From: Pseudomonas sp. DTU12.3
GTDB taxonomy: Bacteria > Pseudomonadota > Gammaproteobacteria > Pseudomonadales > Pseudomonadaceae
Direction of reading: 5' to 3'
Assembly: GCF_004124275.1 (NCBI RefSeq)
Contig: NZ_CP027218.1
Coordinates: 2,979,501-3,043,500 of the forward strand
DNA length: 64,000 nt
Within the stretch, counting starts at the first letter, position 1. Each line of letters starts with the position of its first letter. The translations under genes were made by a program, and so were the position numbers. This document shows, piece by piece, positions 28,277 to 36,329 of the stretch. The notes below the pieces were generated by a model. It had not been told where the DNA came from and did no database searches. It saw only the letters and a list, made by a program, of their open reading frames with translations.

Positions 28277-28460
28277 CGCGTCGATTCTTGCGTTTCTCTT
28301 CTAATAATTGGTCGAGCCGCACCATGGCTTCCTCATGGGGAATGCCCGGGCGAGGATCATCAAGTGCTGCCTGCACCTTGGCACGAAACCAGCGATCGTA
28401 GCTCTCTGCCTCTTCTTCGGATTCGAACTCAGAATAAAACGGGGAAAGCAATATGCTCAT
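28266..28460 (-). CDS. RelB/StbD-type antitoxin
   Basis: A 64-residue acidic protein containing YDRWFRAKVQAALDDPRPGIPHEE, the signature of the small RelB/StbD-like antitoxins that pair with ParE/RelE toxins, and a charged C-terminus (DQLLEEKRKNRRAAA) that would wrap the toxin. It lacks a long N-terminal DNA-binding part. I chose the ATG at 28460, which has GGAGG 5 nt upstream; a longer frame to 28517 has no such site. It is first in the two-gene unit, overlapping the toxin frame. Confidence 0.85.
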   Translation of the reverse strand: MSILLSPFYSEFESEEEAESYDRWFRAKVQAALDDPRPGIPHEEAMVRLDQLLEEKRKNRRAAA

Positions 28461-28714
28461 ATGACCTCCGTGATCAATTTCAAGCAGTCTAAGGCGGGAA
28501 TGGCCCATTGTCGTCACTGGCTGACGATGCTCCCCATGAACCCTTGAGGATCCATGGGATAACGGAGCCCAGTATCTGCAAGCGCACCCTTTAAATCTGC
28601 CAGACGTTTCCCCCTGTTGTCCGGTAATCTCGACCGCCGCTGTAGGCGTATTCCACCCATGCGGTTTTCAGGTTTTCAGGCTACAAATCCAGGTGCGCTT
28701 TCCTACAAATGCAC

Positions 28715-29662
28715 TCAGAACGCATAGGGAATACTCACCTTTGCCCACAGCATTTCCCCCTCCGGCCGGTTCTCTACGTCAAATTCTTTCGCCCAGCGAA
28801 TCTCCGCACTGGCGTACTTGAGAAAGGTGAAATGCAGCGCCGGGCCGATGGCGAACACTTCGCCACGCACGCCGTCATCGACGTCCTGCCCGGCGAACTG
28901 CACGGTATGGCCGAACTGTTTATCGTCGGTGGTCTGCTTGAGGTAGTAGCCATTGAGGCCGAGCATCACATCGTCGGTGATCTTGTAGCTGGCCGAATAA
29001 TCGAAGTGGAAGATCTGCCCGGACTTGTAATCGGTGTCCTTGTTCTTTTCGTTGAAGCTGTAGGTGGTCTTCATCGAGACTTCGGTCTTGTCGGTCGGCA
29101 GCCAGGTGAAGGAAAACAACGGTTTGTAGGTGTAGAAATTGTTGCTGGTGTTGGCCAGCCGATCGACGCTGTATTCGCCAGTGGGCACGGTGACTTCGAT
29201 GGCGGCGCCGAGGGTCAGGTTCTTGCCCATGTCCCACAGAATGATCGGCGCAATGGTCGTATCGCCCATGCCTTCGCGGGTGTCGCTCAAGCCGAATACC
29301 GAGACTTCCTGTTTCAGCCACGGTTGGGCGATGTAGCCGGCCAGGCGCCCGCCGAAGATCCGCACGGGGCTCAGATAGTCGAGGCGTGGAATCACCGCAG
29401 TGGATTCGATTTCGACGTTGGGCACCTTGCCGCCGAACGAGCTGATGTTGAGTTTGGTCGCCTTGTAATGGTTGTAGTAGAGGTTGAACGCGACCATGTT
29501 CTCCGGAAGGCTGTCGACTTCCAGCGGCAGCATGAAAAAACCGTCAGTGCCGGTGCCGATGTTGTCGACGCCGGCTTCGGTGGCCAGCGCCGGTAAGGTG
29601 GCGGCGCAGCCCAGCAAGCAAAGGGCCAGGCGCAGGGGGAATGTCGCGCGGTTCGGGTGCAT
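28715..29662 (-). CDS. SphA-like outer-membrane protein (phenol MetA-pathway porin family)
   Basis: A 315-residue exported protein: signal peptide (LRLALCLLGCAATLPALA), then a beta-rich barrel sequence beginning TEAGVDNIGTGTDGFFMLPL and ending with the aromatic residue F (SIPYAF), as outer-membrane barrels do. The motifs LSPVRIFGGRLAGYIAQPWL and IILWDMGKNLTLGAAIEVTVPTGEY belong to the MetA-pathway phenol degradation/SphA family, thought to move hydrophobic compounds. It is divergent from an AraC regulator, as sphA and sphR are in P. aeruginosa, where sphingosine induces sphA. I chose the ATG at 29662 behind GAGGAC; a start 12 bp upstream is possible. The substrate here is not proven. Confidence 0.8.
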   Translation of the reverse strand: MHPNRATFPLRLALCLLGCAATLPALATEAGVDNIGTGTDGFFMLPLEVDSLPENMVAFNLYYNHYKATKLNISSFGGKVPNVEIESTAVIPRLDYLSPVRIFGGRLAGYIAQPWLKQEVSVFGLSDTREGMGDTTIAPIILWDMGKNLTLGAAIEVTVPTGEYSVDRLANTSNNFYTYKPLFSFTWLPTDKTEVSMKTTYSFNEKNKDTDYKSGQIFHFDYSASYKITDDVMLGLNGYYLKQTTDDKQFGHTVQFAGQDVDDGVRGEVFAIGPALHFTFLKYASAEIRWAKEFDVENRPEGEMLWAKVSIPYAF

Positions 29663-29822
29663 ATCCGTCCTCATTATTATTGTGTTTTGGCGCAACGCCG
29701 GCACGCAGTGCGCCCGGCACTATAGAAATAAGCGCTTGGCGCCCGGCGGGGCAGGGTTTTGGCGGACACTGAGGGGGACTTCTGCGGACAGGCTCGCAAC
29801 CCTGTGCTAACTTCCATCGACA

Positions 29823-29832
29823 TAACCGGTTA
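29823..29832. promoter_or_regulatory. Palindrome in the divergent SphA-like/AraC promoter region
   Basis: TAACCGGTTA is a perfect 10-bp palindrome 41 bp before the regulator start, in the 210-bp divergent region. It is a candidate operator but could be part of another site. There is no independent support. Confidence 0.35.
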
Positions 29833-29872
29833 CAAAAATAACAATCAAGCGTGATCCGGAAAGTCAGCCCAA

Positions 29873-30970
29873 ATGAACGTAAAAGTCCAAGACCCGACCT
29901 TCGAATTGGCGCTGGTGTCGCCGTTCCTCCTGCAAACCCTCGCTGAAGTCGCGCAGAACAAGGGTATCGACCCTGAAAGTCTGTGCCGTGGCCTGGGTTT
30001 TACCTTGGACGACTTGCAGGATCCGACGCAGCGGATTTCCTATCGCCAAGCGGTGGCGATGATTCAACGGGCGCTCAAGGCACTGCCCAATCAGGGCCTC
30101 GGCCTGTGGGTGGGCGCGCAGAATGTGCTTGGCACACTCGGTTTGCTCGGGCACGTGCTGTCTTTGTGCAAAACCCTGCGCGACGCGTTTGCCTTGGGCA
30201 TCCGCCATCAACACACCTCCGGCGGGATTGTGGTGTCCAGCGTCGATGTGGTCGGCGAGCAACTGCATCTCGATGCCGAATGTCGCTTGCCGTTTGCCGA
30301 TGTGCAGGTGTTTGCGGTCGAGGAGTTTTTCGCCAGCCTGCTGGTGTATGGCCGGGCGTTGGCGGGCGCAGATTTCAAGCCGATCGCCGTGGAATTCATG
30401 CATGCCGCGCCGGGCTATCTCAGTGAATATCAGCGATTGCTCGGTCCCGACGTGCGCTTCGGTTGCCTGCACAATCGCATGCTGATCGACGTGCAGTGGC
30501 TGGACGTCAACCTGCCCAATCACCATGCTTTGGCGCTGCGTCAGGCGGTTGCGTTGCTAGAGCTGGAAGCTGCGCAGGTGCACCAGAAGCTCGATCTGAT
30601 TCAAGCGGTGGAGCGGGCGATCGCACGGGATCTGAGCAGCGGCAGCCACATCGAAAAGATTGCCGGCGACTTGAACATGAGCAGCCGCACGTTGCGTCGG
30701 CGCTTGACCGAGCATGCGCTGACGTTCGAGGCGCTGCTGGAACAGGTGCGCCAAGCGCGGACGCTGAGTCTGCTGGCCAATCCTGATATGCCGATCGAGC
30801 GGATTACTGAAGAAGTCGGCTACAGCGATGTGCGCAGTTTTCGTCGGGCGTTCAAGCGCTGGACGGGGTTGAGCCCCAGCGCCTGGCGTAATGACGCCAA
30901 CCCTCACCCCAGCCCTCTCCCAGAGGGAGAGGGAGCCGACCGAGGTGTCTTGCGAGTTACATCGACCTGA
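29873..30970 (+). CDS. AraC-family regulator (SphR-like)
   Basis: A 365-residue protein: an N-terminal arabinose-binding-like ligand domain (about 20-210, PESLCRGLGFTLDDLQDP, then LGLLGHVLSLCKTLRDAF) and a C-terminal AraC double helix-turn-helix (about 245-340, RTLRRRLTEHALTFEALLEQ and ITEEVGYSDVRSFRRAFKRW). It probably activates the divergent SphA-like gene. The last 23 residues (NPHPSPLPEGEGADRG...) are not part of the family. They are encoded by the MITE-like element that begins at 30901, so the original stop has been lost or replaced. The DNA-binding domain itself is complete. Confidence 0.85.
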   Translation: MNVKVQDPTFELALVSPFLLQTLAEVAQNKGIDPESLCRGLGFTLDDLQDPTQRISYRQAVAMIQRALKALPNQGLGLWVGAQNVLGTLGLLGHVLSLCKTLRDAFALGIRHQHTSGGIVVSSVDVVGEQLHLDAECRLPFADVQVFAVEEFFASLLVYGRALAGADFKPIAVEFMHAAPGYLSEYQRLLGPDVRFGCLHNRMLIDVQWLDVNLPNHHALALRQAVALLELEAAQVHQKLDLIQAVERAIARDLSSGSHIEKIAGDLNMSSRTLRRRLTEHALTFEALLEQVRQARTLSLLANPDMPIERITEEVGYSDVRSFRRAFKRWTGLSPSAWRNDANPHPSPLPEGEGADRGVLRVTST

Positions 30971-31208
30971 AAGCGTGTGTCGATTATGGACTTGAGAGAT
31001 TGAGGCCGGCCGAGGTGTGTTACGGGTTACATCGACCTGAAAGATTGTGTCGATTATGGACTTGAGAGCGTGAGGGCCGACCGCTGTGTCTTGAGTCATG
31101 CACTGATCTGAAATTATGGATTCACTGATGCACGTTCAAGTCGGCGTATCTCCACAGCATCCCCCACTCAGTCCCCTCTCCCCCCGGGAGAGGGCTAGGG
31201 TGAGGGGC
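30901..31208. repeat. MITE-like palindromic element, copy 2, with internal tandem repeats
   Basis: The terminal inverted repeats are CCCTCACCCCAGCCCTCTCC at the left and the matching GGGAGAGGGCTAGGGTGAGG at the right (31187-31206). Inside is a 70-bp unit starting CCGACCGAGGTGT at 30936, repeated as CCGGCCGAGGTGT at 31006 and, degenerate, at 31077. Each of the first two units has ACATCGACCTGAAAG and GTCGATTATGGACTTGAGAG. The element fills almost all of the gap between the AraC gene and the peroxidase gene. Confidence 0.85.
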
Positions 31209-31282
31209 TTTTGACTTCCATCCAAACCCACACAAAACCTCCGGCCACAGGTAAACTCCGCGCACTTTTTCAAGGAGTTCAC

Positions 31283-32170
31283 ATGAGTTACTACCAGCCG
31301 GGCATTCTCGCCACCCCCGTTCCTGCACAAGCACGTCACCTGTTTTTCGCCCTCGAGTCGGTAGAAGCACTGCCGCAGGCGATCGACAACCTGATGAATC
31401 AGGTGGACGGCAAGTCGGCGGTGGTCGGTTTTGGCGAATCCCTGGCCAAGGCCCTCGACGTACAGATCGACGGCCTGCGCGGCTTCCCGGCGCTGACCGG
31501 CGTCGGCGTCGAAAACCCGTCGACCCAACACGCGCTGTGGGTCTGGCTGCACGGCGTCGACCGTGGTGAATTGCTCAATCGCTGCAATGCTATCGAAGCC
31601 GCACTGGCGCCGGCCCTGCGCCTGGTCGAAATGCAGGAAGCCTTCCGCCACAAGGACGGCCACGACCTCACCGGTTACGAAGACGGCACGGAAAACCCGC
31701 ACGACGAAGCCGCCATCGCTGCCGCCCTGCAAAGTGCAGGCACCGACGGCATGGTCGGCGGCAGTTTCGCCGCGATCCAGCAATGGCAGCATGACCTCAA
31801 GGGTTTCCACAAACTTTCCGCCGATGACAAAGACAACATCATGGGCCGGCGCCTCAGCGACAACGAAGAGATCGACGACGCCCCAGTCTCCGCCCACGTC
31901 AAACGCACCGCGCAGGAAAGCTTCGCGCCGGAAGCGTTCGTCGTGCGCCGCTCGATGCCGTGGATCGAAGGCGATCGCGCCGGGCTGATGTTTCTCGCCT
32001 TCGGTTTTTCGCTGGATGCTTTCGAAGCGCAATTGCGGCGCATGAGCGGTCTGGAAGACGGCATTACCGACAGTTTGTATCGCATCAGCCGACCGATCAC
32101 TGGCGGCTACTACTGGTGCCCGCCGCTGAAGAACGGCCACCTCGACCTGCGCGCCTTGCGCATCGGCTAA
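31283..32170 (+). CDS. DyP-type haem peroxidase
   Basis: This 295-residue protein has no export signal. The DyP hallmark GYEDG is at residues 131-135, with the distal catalytic Asp at D134. The proximal haem ligand is probably H205 (PVSAHVKRT), and the Arg is in FVVRRSMPW (about 222). The motif VGGSFAAIQQWQHDL and the ending RISRPITGGYYWCPP fit the class B (bacterial) group. It would oxidise dyes, phenolics or other small reductants with H2O2; the natural substrate is unknown. The start at ATG 31283 is preceded by AAGGAG, while the frame extends upstream to 31211 without a better signal. An oxidoreductase gene follows 10 bp later. Confidence 0.93.
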   Translation: MSYYQPGILATPVPAQARHLFFALESVEALPQAIDNLMNQVDGKSAVVGFGESLAKALDVQIDGLRGFPALTGVGVENPSTQHALWVWLHGVDRGELLNRCNAIEAALAPALRLVEMQEAFRHKDGHDLTGYEDGTENPHDEAAIAAALQSAGTDGMVGGSFAAIQQWQHDLKGFHKLSADDKDNIMGRRLSDNEEIDDAPVSAHVKRTAQESFAPEAFVVRRSMPWIEGDRAGLMFLAFGFSLDAFEAQLRRMSGLEDGITDSLYRISRPITGGYYWCPPLKNGHLDLRALRIG

Positions 32171-32180
32171 AGGAACAGAC

Positions 32181-33146
32181 ATGGACGTGGTGCGCTGGGG
32201 CATGATCGGTTGTGGCAGCGTCGCCGAGCGCAAGAGCGGGCCGGCCTTCTACAAGGCGCCCGGTTCGGCGCTGGTGGCGGTGATGGGCCGACGGCTTGAA
32301 GCGGTCAGCGATTACGCTTTGCGTCATGGCATCGACCGCGTCTACACCGACGTCGATGCACTGATCAATGATCCCGAGGTCGACGCGGTGTACATCGCCA
32401 CGCCACCCGACAGCCACCACGCCTACAGCCTGAAAGTCGCTGCCGCCGGCAAACATTGCTGCGTGGAAAAACCCATGGCGCTGAATGCCGGGCAAAGTCG
32501 CGAGATGCAGCAGGCGTTTGCCGAGGCCGGTTTGCACCTGTTCGTGTCCTACTATCGCCGTTCGTTGCCGCGTTTTGCGCAGGTGCGGCAATGGTTGGAG
32601 GAGGGGCGCATCGGTGAGGTTCGGCATCTGAGCTGGACGTTGACCAAAGCACCGTCAGCGACGGATGTCGATGGCCGCGACAACTGGCGCACTGACCCGG
32701 CAGTGGCTGGCGGCGGGTACTTCGCCGATCTGGCCAGTCATGGCTTTGACCTGTTCCAGTACCTGCTCGGCGACATTGTCGAAGTGGCCGGATTCACCGC
32801 GCGTCAGGCCGGGTTGTATGCCGCCGAAGATGCCGTCAGCGCCAGTTGGCGATTTGCCTCCGGGGCACTGGGCATGGGTTGCTGGAGCTTTGTCGCGGAT
32901 CGGCGCGAGGATCGGGTCGAGATCATCGGCAGTCTTGGGCGGATCAGTTTTTCGGTGTTTGATGAGCATCCCGTGCAATTGCATGCCGATGAAATCATCA
33001 GCCTGGAAATCCCTCATCACGAACACATTCAGTGGCATCACGTGCTGGGCATGAATGCGCATATTCGTGGTGATTCACAACATCCCGCCGTTGCCGAACA
33101 GGCCCTGAAAACCGATTGGGTCATGGATCAGATTCTCAAGCGTTAA
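32181..33146 (+). CDS. Gfo/Idh/MocA-family NAD(P)-dependent oxidoreductase
   Basis: A 321-residue protein with an N-terminal Rossmann domain (WGMIGCGSVAERK, residues 5-17) and the family motif EKPMALN at about residue 95, which holds the conserved active-site Lys. The C-terminal half is the alpha/beta substrate domain (GGGYFADLASHGFDLFQYLLGD). Members act on sugars, inositols or related polyols. It lies 10 bp after the DyP peroxidase gene and is probably co-transcribed, although a shared function is not obvious. It ends directly at a long palindrome. Confidence 0.88.
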   Translation: MDVVRWGMIGCGSVAERKSGPAFYKAPGSALVAVMGRRLEAVSDYALRHGIDRVYTDVDALINDPEVDAVYIATPPDSHHAYSLKVAAAGKHCCVEKPMALNAGQSREMQQAFAEAGLHLFVSYYRRSLPRFAQVRQWLEEGRIGEVRHLSWTLTKAPSATDVDGRDNWRTDPAVAGGGYFADLASHGFDLFQYLLGDIVEVAGFTARQAGLYAAEDAVSASWRFASGALGMGCWSFVADRREDRVEIIGSLGRISFSVFDEHPVQLHADEIISLEIPHHEHIQWHHVLGMNAHIRGDSQHPAVAEQALKTDWVMDQILKR

Positions 33147-33230
33147 GATCAAAAGATCGCAGCCTTCGGCAGCTCCTACAGGGGATTGCGGTCTCATGTA
33201 GGAGCTGCCGAAGGCTGCGATCTTTTGATC
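33147..33230. repeat. Long palindrome, outward-facing arms
   Basis: GATCAAAAGATCGCAGCCTT...CTCCTACA followed after 16 bp by its complement. It belongs to the same family as 10970-11066 but with the two arms in the opposite order, and starts immediately at the stop codon of the oxidoreductase gene. Confidence 0.9.
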
Positions 33231-33274
33231 TCCAACACCAATCTAAGGTTATGCCCATTCGGTATTTCTCAACC

Positions 33275-33318
33275 TTGTCATAACAACTCTAAGATCACGT
33301 CATAACTCGTTATAACAA
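33275..33318. promoter_or_regulatory. Two candidate GntR-type operators
   Basis: TTGTCATAACAA (33275-33286) is a near-perfect inverted repeat. TCGTTATAACAA (33307-33318) is the same motif with one change in the arm. GTCATAAC occurs again at 33299-33306. The cluster ends 8 bp before the start codon of the GntR/UTRA regulator, so autoregulation of the downstream operon is likely. Confidence 0.6.
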
Positions 33319-33326
33319 GTGATCCC

Positions 33327-34082
33327 GTGATGACCGATAACGTTCTTTCTCTCAGCAGCGTTCCTCTGCACACCCAGTTGCGCGATGTCCTCCGTGCTCG
33401 AATCCTCGACGGCGAATACCCGCAAGACAGCCAGATGCCGTCCGAAAGCGAACTCGGTGCGCTGTTCAAAGTCAGCCGCATCACCGTGCGCCAAGCGCTC
33501 GGCGATCTGCAAAAAGAAGGGCTGATCTTCAAGATCCACGGCAAAGGCACCTTCGTCGCCAAGCCGAAAACCTTTCAAAACGTCAGCAGCCTGCAAGGCC
33601 TCGCCGAGTCCATGACCGGCCGTGGCTACGAGGTGATCAACCGCCTGCGCAGCTTCAAATTCATCCCGGCCGACAAGCGTGTCGCCGAGCGTTTGCAAGT
33701 TGCCGAAGGCGAAACCGTCACGCAGATCAAACGCGTGCGGTTGATCAATCGCGAGCCGATCTCGCTGGAAATCACCTACCTGCCCAAAGCCGTCGGCGAG
33801 CGTCTGGAGAAGGCTGACCTGGTCACCCGCGACATCTTCCTGATCCTCGAAAACGACTGTGGCATCGCCCTCGGCCACGCCGATCTGGCCATCGATGCGG
33901 TGCTCGCCGACAGCGATCTGACCCAGGCGCTGAACGTCGAAGCCGGCTCGCCGATCATGCGCATCGAGCGCCTGACCCACGACGCACAGGGCCAGCCGCT
34001 GGATTTCGAACACCTTTACTACCGTGGCGATGCGTTCCAGTACCGCCTGCGGATCGACCGGCAAAAAGGGGAGCAGGCATGA
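33327..34082 (+). CDS. GntR-family regulator with UTRA ligand domain
   Basis: A 251-residue protein: a winged helix at about 10-78 (LRDVLRARILDGEYPQDSQMPSESEL, then ITVRQALGDLQKEGLI) and a UTRA effector domain at about 95-245 (RVRLINREPISLEITYLP, MRIERLTHDAQGQPLDFEHLYYRGDAFQY). It is the first gene of a dense operon, overlapping the flavoprotein gene by 4 bp (ATGA), and paired operator-like sites lie just upstream. It probably senses the substrate or product of the AprA-like pathway and represses the whole unit. Confidence 0.92.
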   Translation: MMTDNVLSLSSVPLHTQLRDVLRARILDGEYPQDSQMPSESELGALFKVSRITVRQALGDLQKEGLIFKIHGKGTFVAKPKTFQNVSSLQGLAESMTGRGYEVINRLRSFKFIPADKRVAERLQVAEGETVTQIKRVRLINREPISLEITYLPKAVGERLEKADLVTRDIFLILENDCGIALGHADLAIDAVLADSDLTQALNVEAGSPIMRIERLTHDAQGQPLDFEHLYYRGDAFQYRLRIDRQKGEQA

Positions 34083-35809
34083 CCCGCAACGTTCTCGAAC
34101 AGGAATACGACATCGTCGTCATCGGCGGTGGCACCGCAGGTCCGATGGCCGCGATCAAGGCCAAGGAAAAGAACCGCGACTTGCGCGTGTTGCTGGTCGA
34201 CAAGGCCAACGTCAAACGCAGCGGCGCGATCAGCATGGGCATGGACGGCCTGAACAACGCGATCATCCCCGGTCACTCGACGCCGGAGCAGTACACCAAG
34301 GAAATCACCATCGCCAACGACGGCATCGTCAATCAGGCCGCCGTTTACGCCTACGCAACGCACAGCTTTGAAACCATCGAGCAGCTCGACCGCTGGGGCG
34401 TGAAGTTCGAGAAGGACGAAACCGGCGATTACGCGGTGAAAAAAGTCCATCACATGGGCGCCTACGTACTGCCGATGCCGGAAGGGCACGACATCAAAAA
34501 AGTCCTCTACCGGCAGTTGAAACGCGCACGAGTGAGCATCACCAATCGCCTCGTCTGCACGCGGTTGCTGACCGACGAGGAGGGCACCGTCAATGGCGTG
34601 ATGGGTTTCGATTGCCGCACCGCTGATTTCCACGTGATCAAGGCCAAAGCGGTGATTCTCGCCTGCGGTGCTGCCGGTCGCCTGGGTCTGCCGTCGTCGG
34701 GCTACCTGATGGGCACCTACGAAAACCCGACCAACGCCGGCGACGGCTACGCGATGGCCTATCACGCCGGCGCCGAACTGGCGAACCTCGAGTGCTTCCA
34801 GATCAACCCGCTGATCAAGGATTACAACGGCCCGGCCTGCGCTTACGTCACCGGCCCGCTGGGTGGCTATACCGCCAACAACAAGGGCGAACGCTTCATC
34901 GAATGCGACTACTGGAGCGGGCAGATGATGTGGGAGTTTCACCAGGAACTGGAGAGTGGCAACGGCCCGGTGTTCCTCAAACTCGATCACCTGGCCGAAG
35001 AAACCATCCAGAACATCGAGGAAATCCTGCACAGCAACGAACGCCCGAGCCGTGGCCAGTTCCACGCCAATCGTGGCACCGACTACCGCACGCAAATGGT
35101 CGAAATGCACATCTCCGAAATCGGCTTTTGCAGCGGCCACTCGGCGTCCGGCGTGTGGGTCAACGAGCGCGCGGAAACCTCGGTGAAAGGCTTGTACTCG
35201 GCGGGCGACATGGCCGCCGTGCCGCACAACTACATGCTCGGCGCGTTTACTTACGGCTGGTTTGCCGGGCACAACGCTGCCGATTTTGTCGCCGGACGGG
35301 AGTTTTCTGCACTGGATGCCGAGCAGATCGAGAAGGAAAAGGCCCGGGTCTACGCGCCGCTGGATCGCGAACACGGACTGCCGCCGGCGCAGGTCGAGTA
35401 CAAGCTGCGACGCTTCGTCAACGATTACCTGCAACCGCCGAAAGTGACCAAGAAAATGCAGATTGGCCTGCAACGCTTCAGCGACATCGAACGTGATCTC
35501 GAGCAGATGAAGGCCAACAATGCCCACGAACTGATGCGCGCGATGGAAACCAGCGTGATCCGCGACTGCGCCGAAATGGCCGCCCGCGCCTCGTTGTTCC
35601 GCGCCGAAAGCCGCTGGGGCCTGTACCACTATCGCGTCGATCACCCGCAACGCAACGACAGCGAGTGGTTTTGCCATTGCCATCTGAAGAAGGGTGATGA
35701 CGGCCAGATGACGAGTTTCAAGAAAGCTGTCGAGCCTTACATCATCCCGCTCGATGCCGAGGAAATGCAGGCTTACGACCGCTTGCGGGTGGGCGCTTGC
35801 GCTGCTTGA
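34079..35809 (+). CDS. AprA-like FAD-dependent oxidoreductase
   Basis: A 576-residue flavoprotein of the fumarate reductase/succinate dehydrogenase/APS reductase superfamily. The FAD motif VVIGGGTAGPMAAIKA is at about 13-28. KAVILACGAAGRLG closes the FAD domain, and GLYSAGDMAAVPHNYMLGAF is the second FAD-contact motif. HISEIGFCSGHSASGVW resembles the AprA active-site region. The next gene is an AprB-like ferredoxin, the arrangement of dissimilatory APS reductase, yet the organism is an aerobic heterotroph and the rest of the operon is a NitT/TauT-type importer. The true substrate is probably another small sulfur or anionic compound. No signal peptide, so cytoplasmic. The start overlaps the regulator's stop. 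Confidence 0.82.
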   Translation: MTRNVLEQEYDIVVIGGGTAGPMAAIKAKEKNRDLRVLLVDKANVKRSGAISMGMDGLNNAIIPGHSTPEQYTKEITIANDGIVNQAAVYAYATHSFETIEQLDRWGVKFEKDETGDYAVKKVHHMGAYVLPMPEGHDIKKVLYRQLKRARVSITNRLVCTRLLTDEEGTVNGVMGFDCRTADFHVIKAKAVILACGAAGRLGLPSSGYLMGTYENPTNAGDGYAMAYHAGAELANLECFQINPLIKDYNGPACAYVTGPLGGYTANNKGERFIECDYWSGQMMWEFHQELESGNGPVFLKLDHLAEETIQNIEEILHSNERPSRGQFHANRGTDYRTQMVEMHISEIGFCSGHSASGVWVNERAETSVKGLYSAGDMAAVPHNYMLGAFTYGWFAGHNAADFVAGREFSALDAEQIEKEKARVYAPLDREHGLPPAQVEYKLRRFVNDYLQPPKVTKKMQIGLQRFSDIERDLEQMKANNAHELMRAMETSVIRDCAEMAARASLFRAESRWGLYHYRVDHPQRNDSEWFCHCHLKKGDDGQMTSFKKAVEPYIIPLDAEEMQAYDRLRVGACAA

Positions 35810-35836
35810 TGCACTACTAAAAAGAGAGTCCGCACC

Positions 35837-36082
35837 ATGGCCTATCAAGCTCAGGAAATCTTCTTCCGCTCCAACGCTCCCGTCACCGTGGACGAGGACA
35901 AATGCATCGCTGAAAAGGGCTGCACCGTGTGCGTCGACGTTTGCCCGATGGACTTGCTGGCGATCAATCCGGCGACGCAGAAGGCCTACATGGCTTTTGA
36001 CGAATGCTGGTACTGCATGCCGTGCGAGAAGGATTGCCCGACGGGTGCCGTCAAGGTGGACATCCCTTATCTCCTGCGTTGA
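35837..36082 (+). CDS. AprB-like 2x[4Fe-4S] ferredoxin
   Basis: An 81-residue protein with eight cysteines in two cluster motifs: C23-x5-C29-x2-C32-x3-C36-P and C57-x2-C60-x2-C63-x3-C67-P. The first spacing with the extra residues (CIAEKGCTVC) and the text VCPMDLLAINPATQKAY, then CWYCMPCEKDCP, resemble the beta subunit of APS reductase rather than a general ferredoxin. It lacks the long C-terminal tail by which AprB embraces AprA. It would carry electrons to or from the flavoprotein. It lies 27 bp after it, with GAGAG as ribosome binding site. Confidence 0.88.
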   Translation: MAYQAQEIFFRSNAPVTVDEDKCIAEKGCTVCVDVCPMDLLAINPATQKAYMAFDECWYCMPCEKDCPTGAVKVDIPYLLR

Positions 36083-36095
36083 AACCCGATCGAAA

Positions 36096-36186
36096 TGTGG
36101 GAGGGGGCTTGCTCCCGAAGAGGCCGGAATTGCTGGCATCTCTATTGACTGGAACACCGCTTTCGGGAGCAAGCCCCCTCCCACAA
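36096..36186. repeat. Inverted REP pair inside the AprA-like operon
   Basis: TGTGGGAGGGGGCTTGCTCC faces its complement GGGAGCAAGCCCCCTCCCAC across about 45 bp. This is the G-rich variant of the REP unit. It separates the ferredoxin from the binding-protein gene. Confidence 0.85.
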
Positions 36187-36329
36187 GGGATCTCCCACAT
36201 TTGGGATTTGTCGCAAGCCAAAGCCATCCGGAAACACCGGACGCTGAATTGAAAAACACCCCTCGTTTCCCACCGCGCCCTGATCGCGGCGGAGACGAAC
36301 TCAAATAAATGATTCGAGGGGAAACAACC

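Noticed and set aside
28709..29596. Plus-strand open frame opposite the SphA-like gene
   Set aside because: The minus-strand product has a signal peptide and family motifs; the plus frame has none.
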